Shown here piece after piece: positions 1 through 8,063 of a stretch of DNA of 64,000 nucleotides. Numbering within the stretch: position 1 is the first letter of the stretch; every line of letters begins with the position of its first letter. A program made the position numbers and the translations under genes. A model generated the notes under the pieces. That model ran no database searches. It was not told the DNA's origin and saw only the letters and a program-made list of their open reading frames with translations. The DNA comes from Phycisphaerales bacterium (GTDB lineage: Bacteria; Planctomycetota; Phycisphaerae; Phycisphaerales; UBA1924), in contig JAJDDI010000066.1 in NCBI GenBank assembly GCA_029260375.1, positions 41,532 through 105,531 on the forward strand, given 5' to 3'.

Positions 1-828
1 CTTCGCCAGGAACGGCCCCAGCGGCACGTACTCCCACTTCTGGATGTCCCGCGCCGACCAGTCGTTGACCAGGCACATCCCCAAAATATGCTCCTCCGCG
101 TCGCTGATGTCGATCGACTCGCCCCTCACGTTGCCCCGCCCAACGACGAAGCCGACCTCCAGCTCGTAGTCCAGCAGCTTGCACGGGCCGAACGCCGGCG
201 GCCCGTCGGCGATCGTCGCCCCGGGCAGGAGCTGGCCCCTGGGTCTGCGGACCGGCGTGCCCGACGGAACGATGGTCGATGCCCTGCCGTGGTAGGCGAT
301 GGGGATGTGCTTGTAGTTGGGCAGCAGCGGGTTGTCGGGTCGGAACATGGAGCCGACGTTGGTGGCGTGGTAGAGCGAGGCGTAGAAGTCGGTGTAGTCA
401 ATTGGCGTCGCGGGTGGGTCAAACACACAATCGGTGACGTCGTACAGAGAATCTCGTATCGCTGCCCGAGACTTGGAATCCGCAGTTGCTGATAGAAGTG
501 CTTGGATCCTAGGACGCACTTTGCGTGCAACAGTTCCAGACCAGTTCTCAAGGAAAGAACGTACATCGTCTGGATCTGAACCGAAGAAGCTCTCGCCGCC
601 GGTGACAGGTGTGTCGCCGAGCAGCGGGACGTCCGTGCCGAGCTCAAACAGATCGAGTACCTGATCGCCGATTCTTACACCGACCCGCTGCGGCGTACCC
701 ATCTCGTGCGGCGGTGCGAACCTGCAGAATGGCAGATTCTGAATCGGAAAGTCCGTCGCCGGGTCGTTGGCGGACTCGACCCAGGACTCGAGCTTGGGGT
801 CGTGGGTGTCGTCGATGGCGTAGGGCAT
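1..828 (-). CDS. fahA: Fumarylacetoacetase, 5' part (3' end outside window)
   Basis: This enzyme hydrolyses fumarylacetoacetate to fumarate and acetoacetate, the last step of tyrosine degradation. The reading frame starts at the ATG at 828 and runs open to the left edge (276 codons seen). Family landmarks are present: DYTDFYASLYHATNVGSMFR at the end of the N-terminal domain, then YHGRAST, a conserved ELEVGFVVG and NDWSARDIQKWEYVPLG from the catalytic core. Residues about 70-136 (roughly 420-620) have clearly lower GC and different codons from the rest, although the frame stays open. hpd, an earlier enzyme of the same pathway, lies at 49141. The identification is secure; the missing C-terminal third is outside the window. 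Confidence 0.95.
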   Translation of the reverse strand, partial: MPYAIDDTHDPKLESWVESANDPATDFPIQNLPFCRFAPPHEMGTPQRVGVRIGDQVLDLFELGTDVPLLGDTPVTGGESFFGSDPDDVRSFLENWSGTVARKVRPRIQALLSATADSKSRAAIRDSLYDVTDCVFDPPATPIDYTDFYASLYHATNVGSMFRPDNPLLPNYKHIPIAYHGRASTIVPSGTPVRRPRGQLLPGATIADGPPAFGPCKLLDYELEVGFVVGRGNVRGESIDISDAEEHILGMCLVNDWSARDIQKWEYVPLGPFLAK

Positions 829-844
829 GGTCGGTCCTTGATTC

Positions 845-975
845 GGACCCCCTCCGACCTCGCGTTCGCTCGGCCACCTCCCCCGCCGGGGCGGGGGAGG
901 ATCAGGGGGTCAGGTCTTCTTGATCCTCCCCCGCCCCGGCGGGGGAGGTGTCGCCGAAGGCGACGGAGGGGGTCC
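845..975. repeat. Inverted pair of GC-rich repeats, copies 1 and 2
   Basis: Copy 1 (845-904) runs from GGACCCCCTCCG through CCCCCGCCGGGGCGGGGG to GGATCA. Copy 2 (921-975) is the same element inverted. The short segment inside each unit differs (TCGCGTTCGCT against TCGCCTTCGGCGA) but stays self-complementary. The stop codon of the DUF559 gene (910-912) lies between them, so copy 2 encodes its proline-rich tail. Confidence 0.85.
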
Positions 976-1374
976 GTCGATGCGGTCCCGCGCCGCCCGG
1001 TGGATGGTACGGAGCACATCATCCATATTCTGCAAGACGTCCACGGCCGGAATCCGCAGCACCCGCAGTCCTCTGTCGATCATCCATGTATCTCGCGTTG
1101 CATCGCGGTCCCGCCGCACTCCCGCGTGCGAGGCCCCATCGATCTCGATGACGAGCCGCGCATCGTGACAGTAGAAGTCCGCGATGTACGCCCCGAGCGG
1201 GTGCTGGCGCCGGAACCGCAGATCAGCCAGCCGTTTGCCTCGGAGGTGGTTCCACAGCATGACCTCGGGCGGGGTCATCACGGCGCGAAGGGCCTTCGCC
1301 TTGGCACGGGCGGATTGGTGGGCGCGGGTTGCCTTGCGGAACGCGCGTGAATCCGGTTCGCTCCGTTCGTTCAT
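910..1374 (-). CDS. DUF559 endonuclease-like protein, repeat-flanked
   Basis: A 154-residue protein of the DUF559 family, which has a restriction-endonuclease-like fold related to very-short-patch repair nucleases; its biological role is not established. The core shows TPPEVMLWNHLRGKRL (34-49), then FRRQHPLGAYIADFYC with Asp66, and VIEIDGASH with Glu77, Asp79 and His83, matching a PD-(D/E)xK-type site. The C-terminus (GPPPSPSATPPPPGRGRIKKT region) is encoded by an inverted repeat, and the start codon lies one base from another copy of that repeat. It therefore sits between terminal inverted repeats like the cargo of a small mobile unit. The family call is firm; mobility is inference. Confidence 0.85.
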   Translation of the reverse strand: MNERSEPDSRAFRKATRAHQSARAKAKALRAVMTPPEVMLWNHLRGKRLADLRFRRQHPLGAYIADFYCHDARLVIEIDGASHAGVRRDRDATRDTWMIDRGLRVLRIPAVDVLQNMDDVLRTIHRAARDRIDGPPPSPSATPPPPGRGRIKKT

Positions 1375-1375
1375 C

Positions 1376-1434
1376 GGACCCCCTCCGACCTCGCTTGCGC
1401 TCGGCCACCTCCCCCGCCGGGGCGGGGGAGGATG
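1376..1434. repeat. GC-rich repeat, copy 3
   Basis: Third copy of the element at 845-975, in the same orientation as copy 1 and inverted relative to copy 2. Copies 2 and 3 thus form terminal inverted repeats around the DUF559 gene. It ends four bases before the stop of the MFS gene, so it may also act as a terminator for that gene, although there is no T-run. Confidence 0.85.
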
Positions 1435-1437
1435 ACT

Positions 1438-2775
1438 CTACCCGTCCGGCCCGATCGGGTCCGGCTCGTCCGGGTCGGGATCGCTCAGATCCCGCGCCAC
1501 CGGCGGCGTCGGCGGCCTCAGGAACAACGACGCAACCCCCAGCGGCACGCCCGTGAGCGCGAACACGATCAGGATCGGCGTGAAGTCCTCCCCCGCGAGC
1601 AGGTACGCGCCCCCCGTCAGCCACGGGCCCACGCCCGTCGCCGCGACCGAGGCCAGCGTGATCGTCCCCCGGATCGACCCGTGGTGCGTGCGCCCGAAGT
1701 ACCGCGCGATCGCCGGGTTCCCCACGGCCACCGACACGCCCATCGACACGCCGAACAACCCCATCCCGAGCGCCATCGTCCCCACGATCCACCCCTCGGG
1801 CACGCGCCCCGACACCGCCACCAGATACACCACGCACGACACGAGCATGATCGCCGGCCCGAACGGCAGCAGCTTCCGCGGCGGGACCCGATCGACGAGC
1901 CACCCCAGCAGCAGCATCGAGAACCCGAACGCGATGGGCCACGGCTGGATCGCGATCGCGGTCTGGGCTTCGCTCCCCTCCAGCCCGGCGCTGCGCAGCA
2001 TCACCTGCATATGAAACAACAACGCCGTCCCGATCAGCCCGTTGGCGCACATGATCGGGACCAGGATCCAGTACGCCCGCGTCCGCATCGCCTGCCCGCG
2101 CGTGAACGCAGGGTCGTCCCTCGGGGGCTTGCCCCCGTGCAGGACGTCATGGGTCGCGTGCTCGGCCCTGTCGCCGTCGAGGTGCTGCCCGATGTCCTCG
2201 GGCTTGTTGCGGAAGATCAGCAGCACGAAGGGCAGGGTCAGCAGCAGGATCATCCCCGCCAGCGCGAACGCGGCGGGCTTCCACCCGTGGTGCTCGATGA
2301 GCCACGCCGTGGGCGCGGGCATGAGCGCCGAGCCGCCCGCGAAGCCGACGATCGCCAGCATGGAGTGCGCGGTCCCCAGGCGGCGTTCGAACCACATCGA
2401 GATCGTGTGCCCCGCCAGCATCCCCAGCGAGCCCTGCCCCAGCAGACGCATGAAGAAGAAGCACAGCACCAGCCCATACATGCCGCGCACCTGCGTGAGC
2501 AGCGCCACGGCGCCGGCGCAGCCGAGCGCGACGAGCAGCACCACACGGCGCAGCCCGTGCTTGTCGGCCATCCGCCCGATCCAGGGCAGGGGGAACGCCG
2601 CGAGGATGGTCCCCAACGTGTACGCACGGCTCAGCTGCTCGACATCGAGATCCAGCGACGTCCGCAGTGAGTCGTTGAAGAGCGAGACGACGACCGTCTG
2701 CGTGGGCATAGTGGCCATCGCCATCGCGATCGCGACGCCGAGCATGACCCAGCCGTAGAAGAATGGTCGTTTCAT
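1438..2775 (-). CDS. MFS transporter
   Basis: A 445-residue major facilitator protein with about twelve hydrophobic segments. The N-terminal half (MKRPFFYGWVMLGVAIAMAM onward) is typical of the oxalate/formate-antiporter and monocarboxylate subgroup. A signature-like GRMADKHGLRRVVL lies between helices 2 and 3, and a hydrophilic central loop (about 215-245) contains KPPRDDPAFTRGQAMRTRAYW, also common in that subgroup. It ends with a short acidic tail. The substrate cannot be read from sequence; a small organic acid is plausible. It lies upstream of a separate hypothetical gene on the same strand. No strong ribosome-binding site is visible before the ATG. Confidence 0.85.
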   Translation of the reverse strand: MKRPFFYGWVMLGVAIAMAMATMPTQTVVVSLFNDSLRTSLDLDVEQLSRAYTLGTILAAFPLPWIGRMADKHGLRRVVLLVALGCAGAVALLTQVRGMYGLVLCFFFMRLLGQGSLGMLAGHTISMWFERRLGTAHSMLAIVGFAGGSALMPAPTAWLIEHHGWKPAAFALAGMILLLTLPFVLLIFRNKPEDIGQHLDGDRAEHATHDVLHGGKPPRDDPAFTRGQAMRTRAYWILVPIMCANGLIGTALLFHMQVMLRSAGLEGSEAQTAIAIQPWPIAFGFSMLLLGWLVDRVPPRKLLPFGPAIMLVSCVVYLVAVSGRVPEGWIVGTMALGMGLFGVSMGVSVAVGNPAIARYFGRTHHGSIRGTITLASVAATGVGPWLTGGAYLLAGEDFTPILIVFALTGVPLGVASLFLRPPTPPVARDLSDPDPDEPDPIGPDG

Positions 2776-2806
2776 GAGGGGCGCCGGAGAGCGTAGCCCG
2801 CGCCGA

Positions 2807-3754
2807 TCAGACCAGCGAGAGCGCCCTGAGATCCGCGACCGGCTCCTCGAACGAGCACGACCCGTAGCTCAGCGCGAACGTCTCCCGCACGCGGCTCAGG
2901 TCGATCAGCCCGACGCCCTTGTCCTTCCAGCGCGCGTCCTCGTCCGTGAACGTGAAGCTCCCCGCGTCGGTGTCCTCGAGGATCTCGGCCGCCTGGTCCT
3001 CGTTGATCCGGTGGATCCGGATCATCGCCGCGGCCATGAACACGTTCAGGAACCCGTGCATCACGCCCCGCGCCGGGTTCTCCTCGTAGGTCAGGTTCTG
3101 CTCGCCCCGCACCGGGTGGTGCAGCCCCGCGGTCGCCTTGAACGGGACGCCGCCCTGGGCGCAGGCGATGATGAACCGCGCGATCGCGCCCGAGTCGGGG
3201 ATGAGATCGGGTGTCACCCCGCCGCAGCGGATCTTGGCCGAGCACCCGGCGCCCGACATCGCTGCGATATAGCCCCGCGGGTCGCCCGCCATGATCAGCT
3301 TCTGGGGGACCTCAAAGGCCGGGTAGATGTCCTCGGGGATCTCATCGAGCGCGTCGTCGATGTCGCCCGGCTCGCCCACCCGCATTTCTATCGCGTCCAC
3401 CTGCGCCAGACCCTGCGCCTCGGTGCTGTGATGCTCGTTGAACGCGTCGATCTCGCTCAGGCAGTCGCCCAGGTCAGCGTCGATGATCGCGCTGATGCGC
3501 CACGCGGGAATATCGTCGGCCATCTCGCGGTACCCGCTGGTCGCGAACGTCCCGGGCATCAGCATCGCCCCGTGCGAGCTGAGCTCTTTCAGCCGAGACA
3601 CCGGGCAGATGAACCGTCCAAGCATCTCCGCCTCGGGCATGCGCAGGTACCGGGCGTAGTTCTCGACCGACGGCGCCATGTCGAGCGTGGTCGGCGGGAA
3701 CAGCCCGGCGTAGTCAACGAGTGAAGCCGTGAGCGTGCGCAGGGTACGGGTCAT
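2807..3754 (-). CDS. Conserved protein of unknown function
   Basis: A 315-residue soluble protein with no signal peptide or membrane segment. It contains AKIRCGGVTPDLIPDSGA and GGVPFKATAGLHHPVRGEQN, conserved-looking blocks that suggest an enzyme, possibly a TIM-barrel-like fold, but I cannot name a reaction. The start is well supported by GGAGGAG nine bases upstream of the ATG. It is the downstream partner of the alpha/beta hydrolase gene at 3780 (25-base gap, same strand), so the two are probably co-transcribed and may share a substrate. Existence as a gene is certain; function is unknown. Confidence 0.85.
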   Translation of the reverse strand: MTRTLRTLTASLVDYAGLFPPTTLDMAPSVENYARYLRMPEAEMLGRFICPVSRLKELSSHGAMLMPGTFATSGYREMADDIPAWRISAIIDADLGDCLSEIDAFNEHHSTEAQGLAQVDAIEMRVGEPGDIDDALDEIPEDIYPAFEVPQKLIMAGDPRGYIAAMSGAGCSAKIRCGGVTPDLIPDSGAIARFIIACAQGGVPFKATAGLHHPVRGEQNLTYEENPARGVMHGFLNVFMAAAMIRIHRINEDQAAEILEDTDAGSFTFTDEDARWKDKGVGLIDLSRVRETFALSYGSCSFEEPVADLRALSLV

Positions 3755-3779
3755 GGTCGCGGGTCTCCTCCGTCGAGGG

Positions 3780-5387
3780 CTACTTGGCCAGCCTGGCGAT
3801 CAGGCGCCACGCGTCCTCGTGCCTGAGCGTATGCCCCGCCTCGTGGTTGAACCGCTCGACGAGCGTGTCGAACTCGGGCGTGTATGGCAGGCGGTCCCGG
3901 GCCCCCATGCTCCCCACCGCCCCGACCACGAGCGACGTCAGCAGCGCCTCGTCCTCGGGCGAGATCCTGGGCAGCGACACAGGCGTCCGCCCCAGCCTGG
4001 GCAGGGCAGATCGCTTGCGAAGGTTGTGCAGCCGGTGGAACGCGTCCTTTCGGCTTGGCGTTTGCTCGCCGAGAGACCTCTGCACCTCCGCGTACAGCCC
4101 CTCGAACGCGTCCGAGTACGGCAGCGCATCGAGCGTGCGCCCGGCCCGCTGGTACGCGTCGATCAGAACCTGGTCCGACTCGACCGTTCCCGGACCTGTC
4201 TCGAACAGCCGTTTCTGACGCCCCCGCGTCCCCGCCTCGGGTGGGCTGTCGCCCGTGAGCATCAGCGGTTCCCAGGGCTCCATCGCGTCCTCGGGCGCTC
4301 GCTCCGGGTCCACAAAGTCCGCCATGCACCGCTCAAACAGCGACGCCCGCCGCGCCAACGCCAGGTCCCCCTGCAGGTGACCCTCGGGGATGACAAACCG
4401 CCACTTCTGCCCCGGGCTGGTCGCCAGGGCGTTGAACACCGCCGCCGCCGCGGGCGCGGGCGCCACCTCGTCGCGCATCGCCAGCTTGCACAGCGTGGGC
4501 GTGCGCATCCGCGCGGCATGCACCACGCTGTCGGTCAGGTGCAGGTGGTTCAGGATCGACGCCTGCAGCTCGGGCCGCTCCGTGAGCAGCGTGAGGATCT
4601 CGCCGCCCAGGCCGCCGGGCGTGGGATTGGCCAGGCGCCAGCCCCAGTCGCCCAGCGTGGGCGTGCCCAGGATCAGCCGCTCGATGACCCGCTCCTGGCG
4701 GAGCTTGCCGCTGAGCTGCGCCGTGGCGATGGTCGCCAGCGCGCCGCCGAGCGACTCGCCGTGCAGGAACAGGGGCAGCTTGTCGCGGATCGAGCGCGGG
4801 TTGTCCTCGTCGTCGCCCGCGAGCAAGTTGCGCATCGCCCGGCACGCGTTGGCCACGTCCGCGACCGCGCCCGAGAGCACCCAGGGCATCGAGCCGTCGA
4901 GCAGGCCCGGCTGCTGGTCCAGCCCGCGCGTGATCCAGCCCACGCCCGACCCGCCCGAGCTCAGATCGCCCGTGTCCAGCTGCGACCCGGCGAACCCGCG
5001 CACACGGATGAGCAGAACGCTCACCCCGGACCCCGCGATCGCACGCCAGCGTTGGGCGGTCTGCTCGAGCGACTTGTGCACGCTCGCCCCGTGCACGCTG
5101 ACGAGCCCCGCCCGCACGGGCGCGCCGTCGGGCGGCTCGATCAGGCGGGCGCCGACGCGGACGCCGTCGAGGCTGGTGTAGCGGTGGGTCGCGGTCGTGT
5201 CACTCGGGTCGGCGTCGCCGGCGCCGATCTGGCTCAGCGATGCGCGCTGCCCAACCAGGCGCCGGTACCACGCGCCCCAGAACACGGAATGATCCGGCGC
5301 GGGGGTCGTCGAGCCAACGCGGGCGAGCGCACGGACCCCCTCGAGCAGGCGCTGGTCCCAGGCGTTGTCTTGCGGCTCGACGCTCAC
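3780..5387 (-). CDS. Alpha/beta hydrolase fold protein
   Basis: A 535-residue predicted serine hydrolase beginning at a GTG. The oxyanion-hole region VSVHGASVHKS lies at 97-107 and the nucleophile elbow HGESLGGALA at 209-218, with Ser212 as probable nucleophile. EGHLQGD near residue 340 could supply the catalytic histidine. The protein is longer than a minimal hydrolase, with an extra roughly 170-residue C-terminal region of helical character and unknown role. No signal peptide is visible, so it is probably cytoplasmic. It is followed after 25 bases by the gene at 2807, suggesting an operon. The substrate is unknown. Confidence 0.75.
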   Translation of the reverse strand: MSVEPQDNAWDQRLLEGVRALARVGSTTPAPDHSVFWGAWYRRLVGQRASLSQIGAGDADPSDTTATHRYTSLDGVRVGARLIEPPDGAPVRAGLVSVHGASVHKSLEQTAQRWRAIAGSGVSVLLIRVRGFAGSQLDTGDLSSGGSGVGWITRGLDQQPGLLDGSMPWVLSGAVADVANACRAMRNLLAGDDEDNPRSIRDKLPLFLHGESLGGALATIATAQLSGKLRQERVIERLILGTPTLGDWGWRLANPTPGGLGGEILTLLTERPELQASILNHLHLTDSVVHAARMRTPTLCKLAMRDEVAPAPAAAAVFNALATSPGQKWRFVIPEGHLQGDLALARRASLFERCMADFVDPERAPEDAMEPWEPLMLTGDSPPEAGTRGRQKRLFETGPGTVESDQVLIDAYQRAGRTLDALPYSDAFEGLYAEVQRSLGEQTPSRKDAFHRLHNLRKRSALPRLGRTPVSLPRISPEDEALLTSLVVGAVGSMGARDRLPYTPEFDTLVERFNHEAGHTLRHEDAWRLIARLAK

Positions 5388-5406
5388 GCTGCGGTTGCTC
5401 CCGCGA

Positions 5407-6645
5407 TCAGTTCCCGGGGGCCTCTTGGCTGGCGCGCTTCATCGCCGCGTCGAACATCGCCCGGCGCAGCGCCGCCTCGTCGTAGCTCGCGATCCAGAGC
5501 TGGCTAGACGCCACAAACTCGTCCGGATTGGCGTCGGGCAGCGCCCGCTGGCTGGTCCACATCACCGCGTCCCCGTCGGGCGAGAACACCGGCAGCCCGT
5601 CGAACCCGCCGGCGCGGGTCACACGCACGCGCGTGCGCTCCGACGCCGGCTTGTCGAGTGCCCCGCTCGTGCCCGCCTCGATCGCGTACACCTCGTAGTT
5701 GAAGTGCCCGACCTCGCTGGTGGCGTACAGGGCAATGTCGCCGGCCATGTTCAGGAACGGGCACCAGTTCACGTGCTCGTTGTCGCTGATGGCGATCTCG
5801 CGCTCCAGCCCCAGCACCGCGCCCGACTGGTCGAAGGCCAGCTCGCCGATGTACAGCTGCAGGTGCTTGTCCAGGCGCCGGTCGGATCGGTAGACGATGC
5901 GCTGGCCGTCGCTGGAGAAGAAGGGCCCGCCGTCGTACCCGGGCTCGGTCACCAGCGCCGTGTGCGTGTCGTTGACGTTGTCGTAGATCCACAGATCCCC
6001 GTTGGGCTCGGCGTTCTCCGACGACGCCTCCAGACGCGTGTACAGCACGAACCGACCGTCGGGAGACCACGACGCCTCCGCGTCGTACCCGTCGCGCTCC
6101 CACAGCGGCGTCGCGTCCCCCAACTCACCGCTGCCCAGGTCCTCGGGCAGGACCATCGTCACGATCTCCATCTCGTTGGGGAACTGCCAGGAGTACTTGC
6201 TCGTCCCGCGCTGGTAGCCGGGCGCGTTGTCGTCGATGAGCGGCGTGATCGTCGAGCCGAAGAGGATGCGTCCGGGCTGCGTCGGGTGGAACCAGCCGCA
6301 GGTGTTGGACGACCCGGGCCGGCTGACCATCGTGATGTTGGCCAGCCCCGTGAAATCGCCGCTGTCATCGCGCCGCAGGTCGGCGACGTACATCGCGTAG
6401 TGGGGGCTGGGCGCCTCGCCCTCGGGCGGTTGCTCGATCGCCTGGAAGATGATCCGCGACGCGTCGGGGCTGAAGTACGCCTCGCCCGCCTTGAGGAAGC
6501 GCTCGGGGCTGGTCAGGCGGACGTGCCCGCTGAGCACGGGCGCCTCGGGCGCGGCCCAATCGGTGGGGCTGTTGCCCGCCTGGCCCAGGGCCGCGGGCGT
6601 CAGCAGGCAGGCCATGGCTACGCTCGGAATGAGTCGAATCTGCAC
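5407..6645 (-). CDS. Secreted TolB-like beta-propeller (PD40) protein
   Basis: A 412-residue exported protein. The start is taken as the GTG at 6645 because GGAGG lies seven bases upstream; it gives a clean signal peptide (about 20 residues, ending AALGQ). The mature part contains repeated PD40/WD40-like blades such as AYFSPDASRIIF, ASWSPDGRFVLYT, PFFSSDGQRIVYRSD and PVFSPDGDAVMWTSQRA, as in TolB and the propeller domains of prolyl oligopeptidases. No catalytic domain follows, so it is probably a periplasmic binding or scaffold protein. It is divergent from the pseudouridine synthase gene (97-base gap). Confidence 0.75.
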   Translation of the reverse strand: MQIRLIPSVAMACLLTPAALGQAGNSPTDWAAPEAPVLSGHVRLTSPERFLKAGEAYFSPDASRIIFQAIEQPPEGEAPSPHYAMYVADLRRDDSGDFTGLANITMVSRPGSSNTCGWFHPTQPGRILFGSTITPLIDDNAPGYQRGTSKYSWQFPNEMEIVTMVLPEDLGSGELGDATPLWERDGYDAEASWSPDGRFVLYTRLEASSENAEPNGDLWIYDNVNDTHTALVTEPGYDGGPFFSSDGQRIVYRSDRRLDKHLQLYIGELAFDQSGAVLGLEREIAISDNEHVNWCPFLNMAGDIALYATSEVGHFNYEVYAIEAGTSGALDKPASERTRVRVTRAGGFDGLPVFSPDGDAVMWTSQRALPDANPDEFVASSQLWIASYDEAALRRAMFDAAMKRASQEAPGN

Positions 6646-6742
6646 GTCCGTCCTCCAGATCAGGCGCCGACAGCTCCGCGGGCGCCAACGCCCAAGCGTA
6701 GCGCGCCGCCCCGATCCACGCCCCCCAACACCCCCGGTCCCG

Positions 6743-7417
6743 ATGCCCAACCCCGCCCACGACAACCCCTTGGATCACGCCCACGTCCGCTTTGAGTGCC
6801 AGCGGTTCGTCATCGTGGACAAGCCCCCGGGGGTCCGCTCCGTCCGGGGCAACGGCCCCGACGGGCACGTCTGCCTCGAGTCCTGGGTGCGCGAGCGGTT
6901 CCCCCTGGGCGACGGCCCCCTGACCGTCCACCGCCTGGACATGCCCACCAGCGGGCTCATGGTCTACGCGCTCGATCGCAAGGCCCAGGCCGAGCTCTCC
7001 GTCCAGTTCATGAAGCGCCGCGTGAGCAAGGCGTACACCGCGATCGTCGAGGGCCATCTCGAACCCGAGACCGGCGAGGTGGACCTGCCCCTGCGCGTGG
7101 ACTGGCCCAACCGCCCGCGCCAGATCATGGATCACGAGCAGGGCAAGCACGCAAGAACCCTCTGGCGCCGCCTGACGCGCGAGACGCACGCCGGCCGCCC
7201 CTGCACGCGGTTGGAGATGATCCCCATCACCGGTCGCAGCCACCAGCTCCGCGTCCACGCCGCCCACGAGCAGGGCCTTCACGCCCCGATCCTGGGCGAC
7301 AACCTCTACGGCGACGAGACCAGCGCCCCCCGCCTGCTGCTGCACGCGTCAATGCTCGAGATCAACGATCTGGATTCTGGCGAGCGCTTGCGGTTCGAAT
7401 CGCCCGCGCCGTTCTAG
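6743..7417 (+). CDS. RluA-family RNA pseudouridine synthase
   Basis: A 224-residue enzyme converting uridine to pseudouridine in rRNA or tRNA. The catalytic motif HRLDMPTSGL is at 63-72, with Asp66 as nucleophile. Other family blocks are IVDKPPGVRSV (24-34), KRRVSKAYTAIVEGH, and the RNA-binding ITGRSHQLRVHAAH near 170. The length is that of single-domain family members, without an N-terminal S4 domain, similar to RluA/TruC-like enzymes. The target nucleotide cannot be decided. The start chosen gives the usual short leader before the core; upstream in-frame codons overlap the promoter region of the divergent gene. A long inverted repeat follows the stop. Confidence 0.9.
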   Translation: MPNPAHDNPLDHAHVRFECQRFVIVDKPPGVRSVRGNGPDGHVCLESWVRERFPLGDGPLTVHRLDMPTSGLMVYALDRKAQAELSVQFMKRRVSKAYTAIVEGHLEPETGEVDLPLRVDWPNRPRQIMDHEQGKHARTLWRRLTRETHAGRPCTRLEMIPITGRSHQLRVHAAHEQGLHAPILGDNLYGDETSAPRLLLHASMLEINDLDSGERLRFESPAPF

Positions 7418-7445
7418 CCCGCGTACAACGGTCCGTCGCCCTACA

Positions 7446-7529
7446 AGCCCCGCACGTGAGTGCGGGGTTTCTGGATGTTGCGAGTTGCACGGGTGATGGC
7501 GCAGAAACCCCACACTCACGTGCGGGGCT
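7446..7529. repeat. Long inverted repeat between convergent genes
   Basis: A 28-nt arm (7446-7473) is repeated in inverted orientation at 7502-7529 with one mismatch. Each arm is itself partly palindromic around CCCCGCACGTGAGTGCGGGG. It lies between the convergent stops of the pseudouridine synthase and the GAF protein, so it could be a bidirectional terminator. The duplicated palindrome organisation also resembles REP/BIME-type extragenic elements. Confidence 0.8.
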
Positions 7530-7546
7530 ACAAGGCGTCGTCGGCC

Positions 7547-8050
7547 CTAGAAGTGCTTGACGCGCCGCTCCGCGTGCCCGTGCCAGCTCAGGCCGCAGCT
7601 GATCATGAGCTTGTACAGCTCCTTGGCGTCGCTGTCGTTGAAGCTGTTGCGCTCGTGCGAGTCCAGATCGAGCACGCCCCAGCAGCTCCCGTCCTGATCA
7701 AACAGCGGGATGACGACCTCGGACAAGTCTCTCGGATCGCACCTGATCACCCGGTCGCCCAGGTTCGACAGGTCCGCCGCGACGATCGGGGCCTTGTCCT
7801 GCCAGCTCCGCCCGCAGATGCCGTTCAGCGCAATCGGCGAGCACGCCGGGCTGTTGCGGCAGGGTCCGAGGATCATCTCCTCGTCGCCCTGCTCGGCGGT
7901 GTAGAACCCGCACCACGACACGTCCTTGTCGTGCAGGTGGCGCCACAGCGTGTCCGCGACGACTTCCATGCGGTTGACACGCGTGCCCGCGACGCCGCGC
8001 AGCGATCGCGCGATCGCGTCGTAATCACGAACGGGTCGGTTCAGGCCCAT
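7547..8050 (-). CDS. GAF protein, free methionine-(R)-sulfoxide reductase-like
   Basis: A 167-residue single GAF-domain protein. Enzymes of this type reduce free L-methionine-(R)-sulfoxide using a pair of cysteines and thioredoxin. The three family cysteines are visible: Cys70 in CRNSPACSPI, Cys79 in NGICGRSW and Cys104 in VIRCDPRDLSEVV, followed by GVLDLDS. This spacing matches fRMsr (YebR/MsrC) proteins, so the reductase call is favoured over a simple sensory GAF domain. It is likely cytoplasmic and stands alone between the inverted repeat and rpsR. The evidence is pattern-based recall, not a search. Confidence 0.8.
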   Translation of the reverse strand: MGLNRPVRDYDAIARSLRGVAGTRVNRMEVVADTLWRHLHDKDVSWCGFYTAEQGDEEMILGPCRNSPACSPIALNGICGRSWQDKAPIVAADLSNLGDRVIRCDPRDLSEVVIPLFDQDGSCWGVLDLDSHERNSFNDSDAKELYKLMISCGLSWHGHAERRVKHF

Positions 8051-8063
8051 CTCGAAGGCTGGC

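Noticed and set aside
1432..2670. Long forward frame opposite the MFS gene, and similar long antisense frames (3729-5507, 13187-14629, 16167-18143)
   Set aside because: Arginine/histidine/proline-rich translations without motifs, antisense to well-supported genes; normal shadows of C-ending codon bias at high GC.
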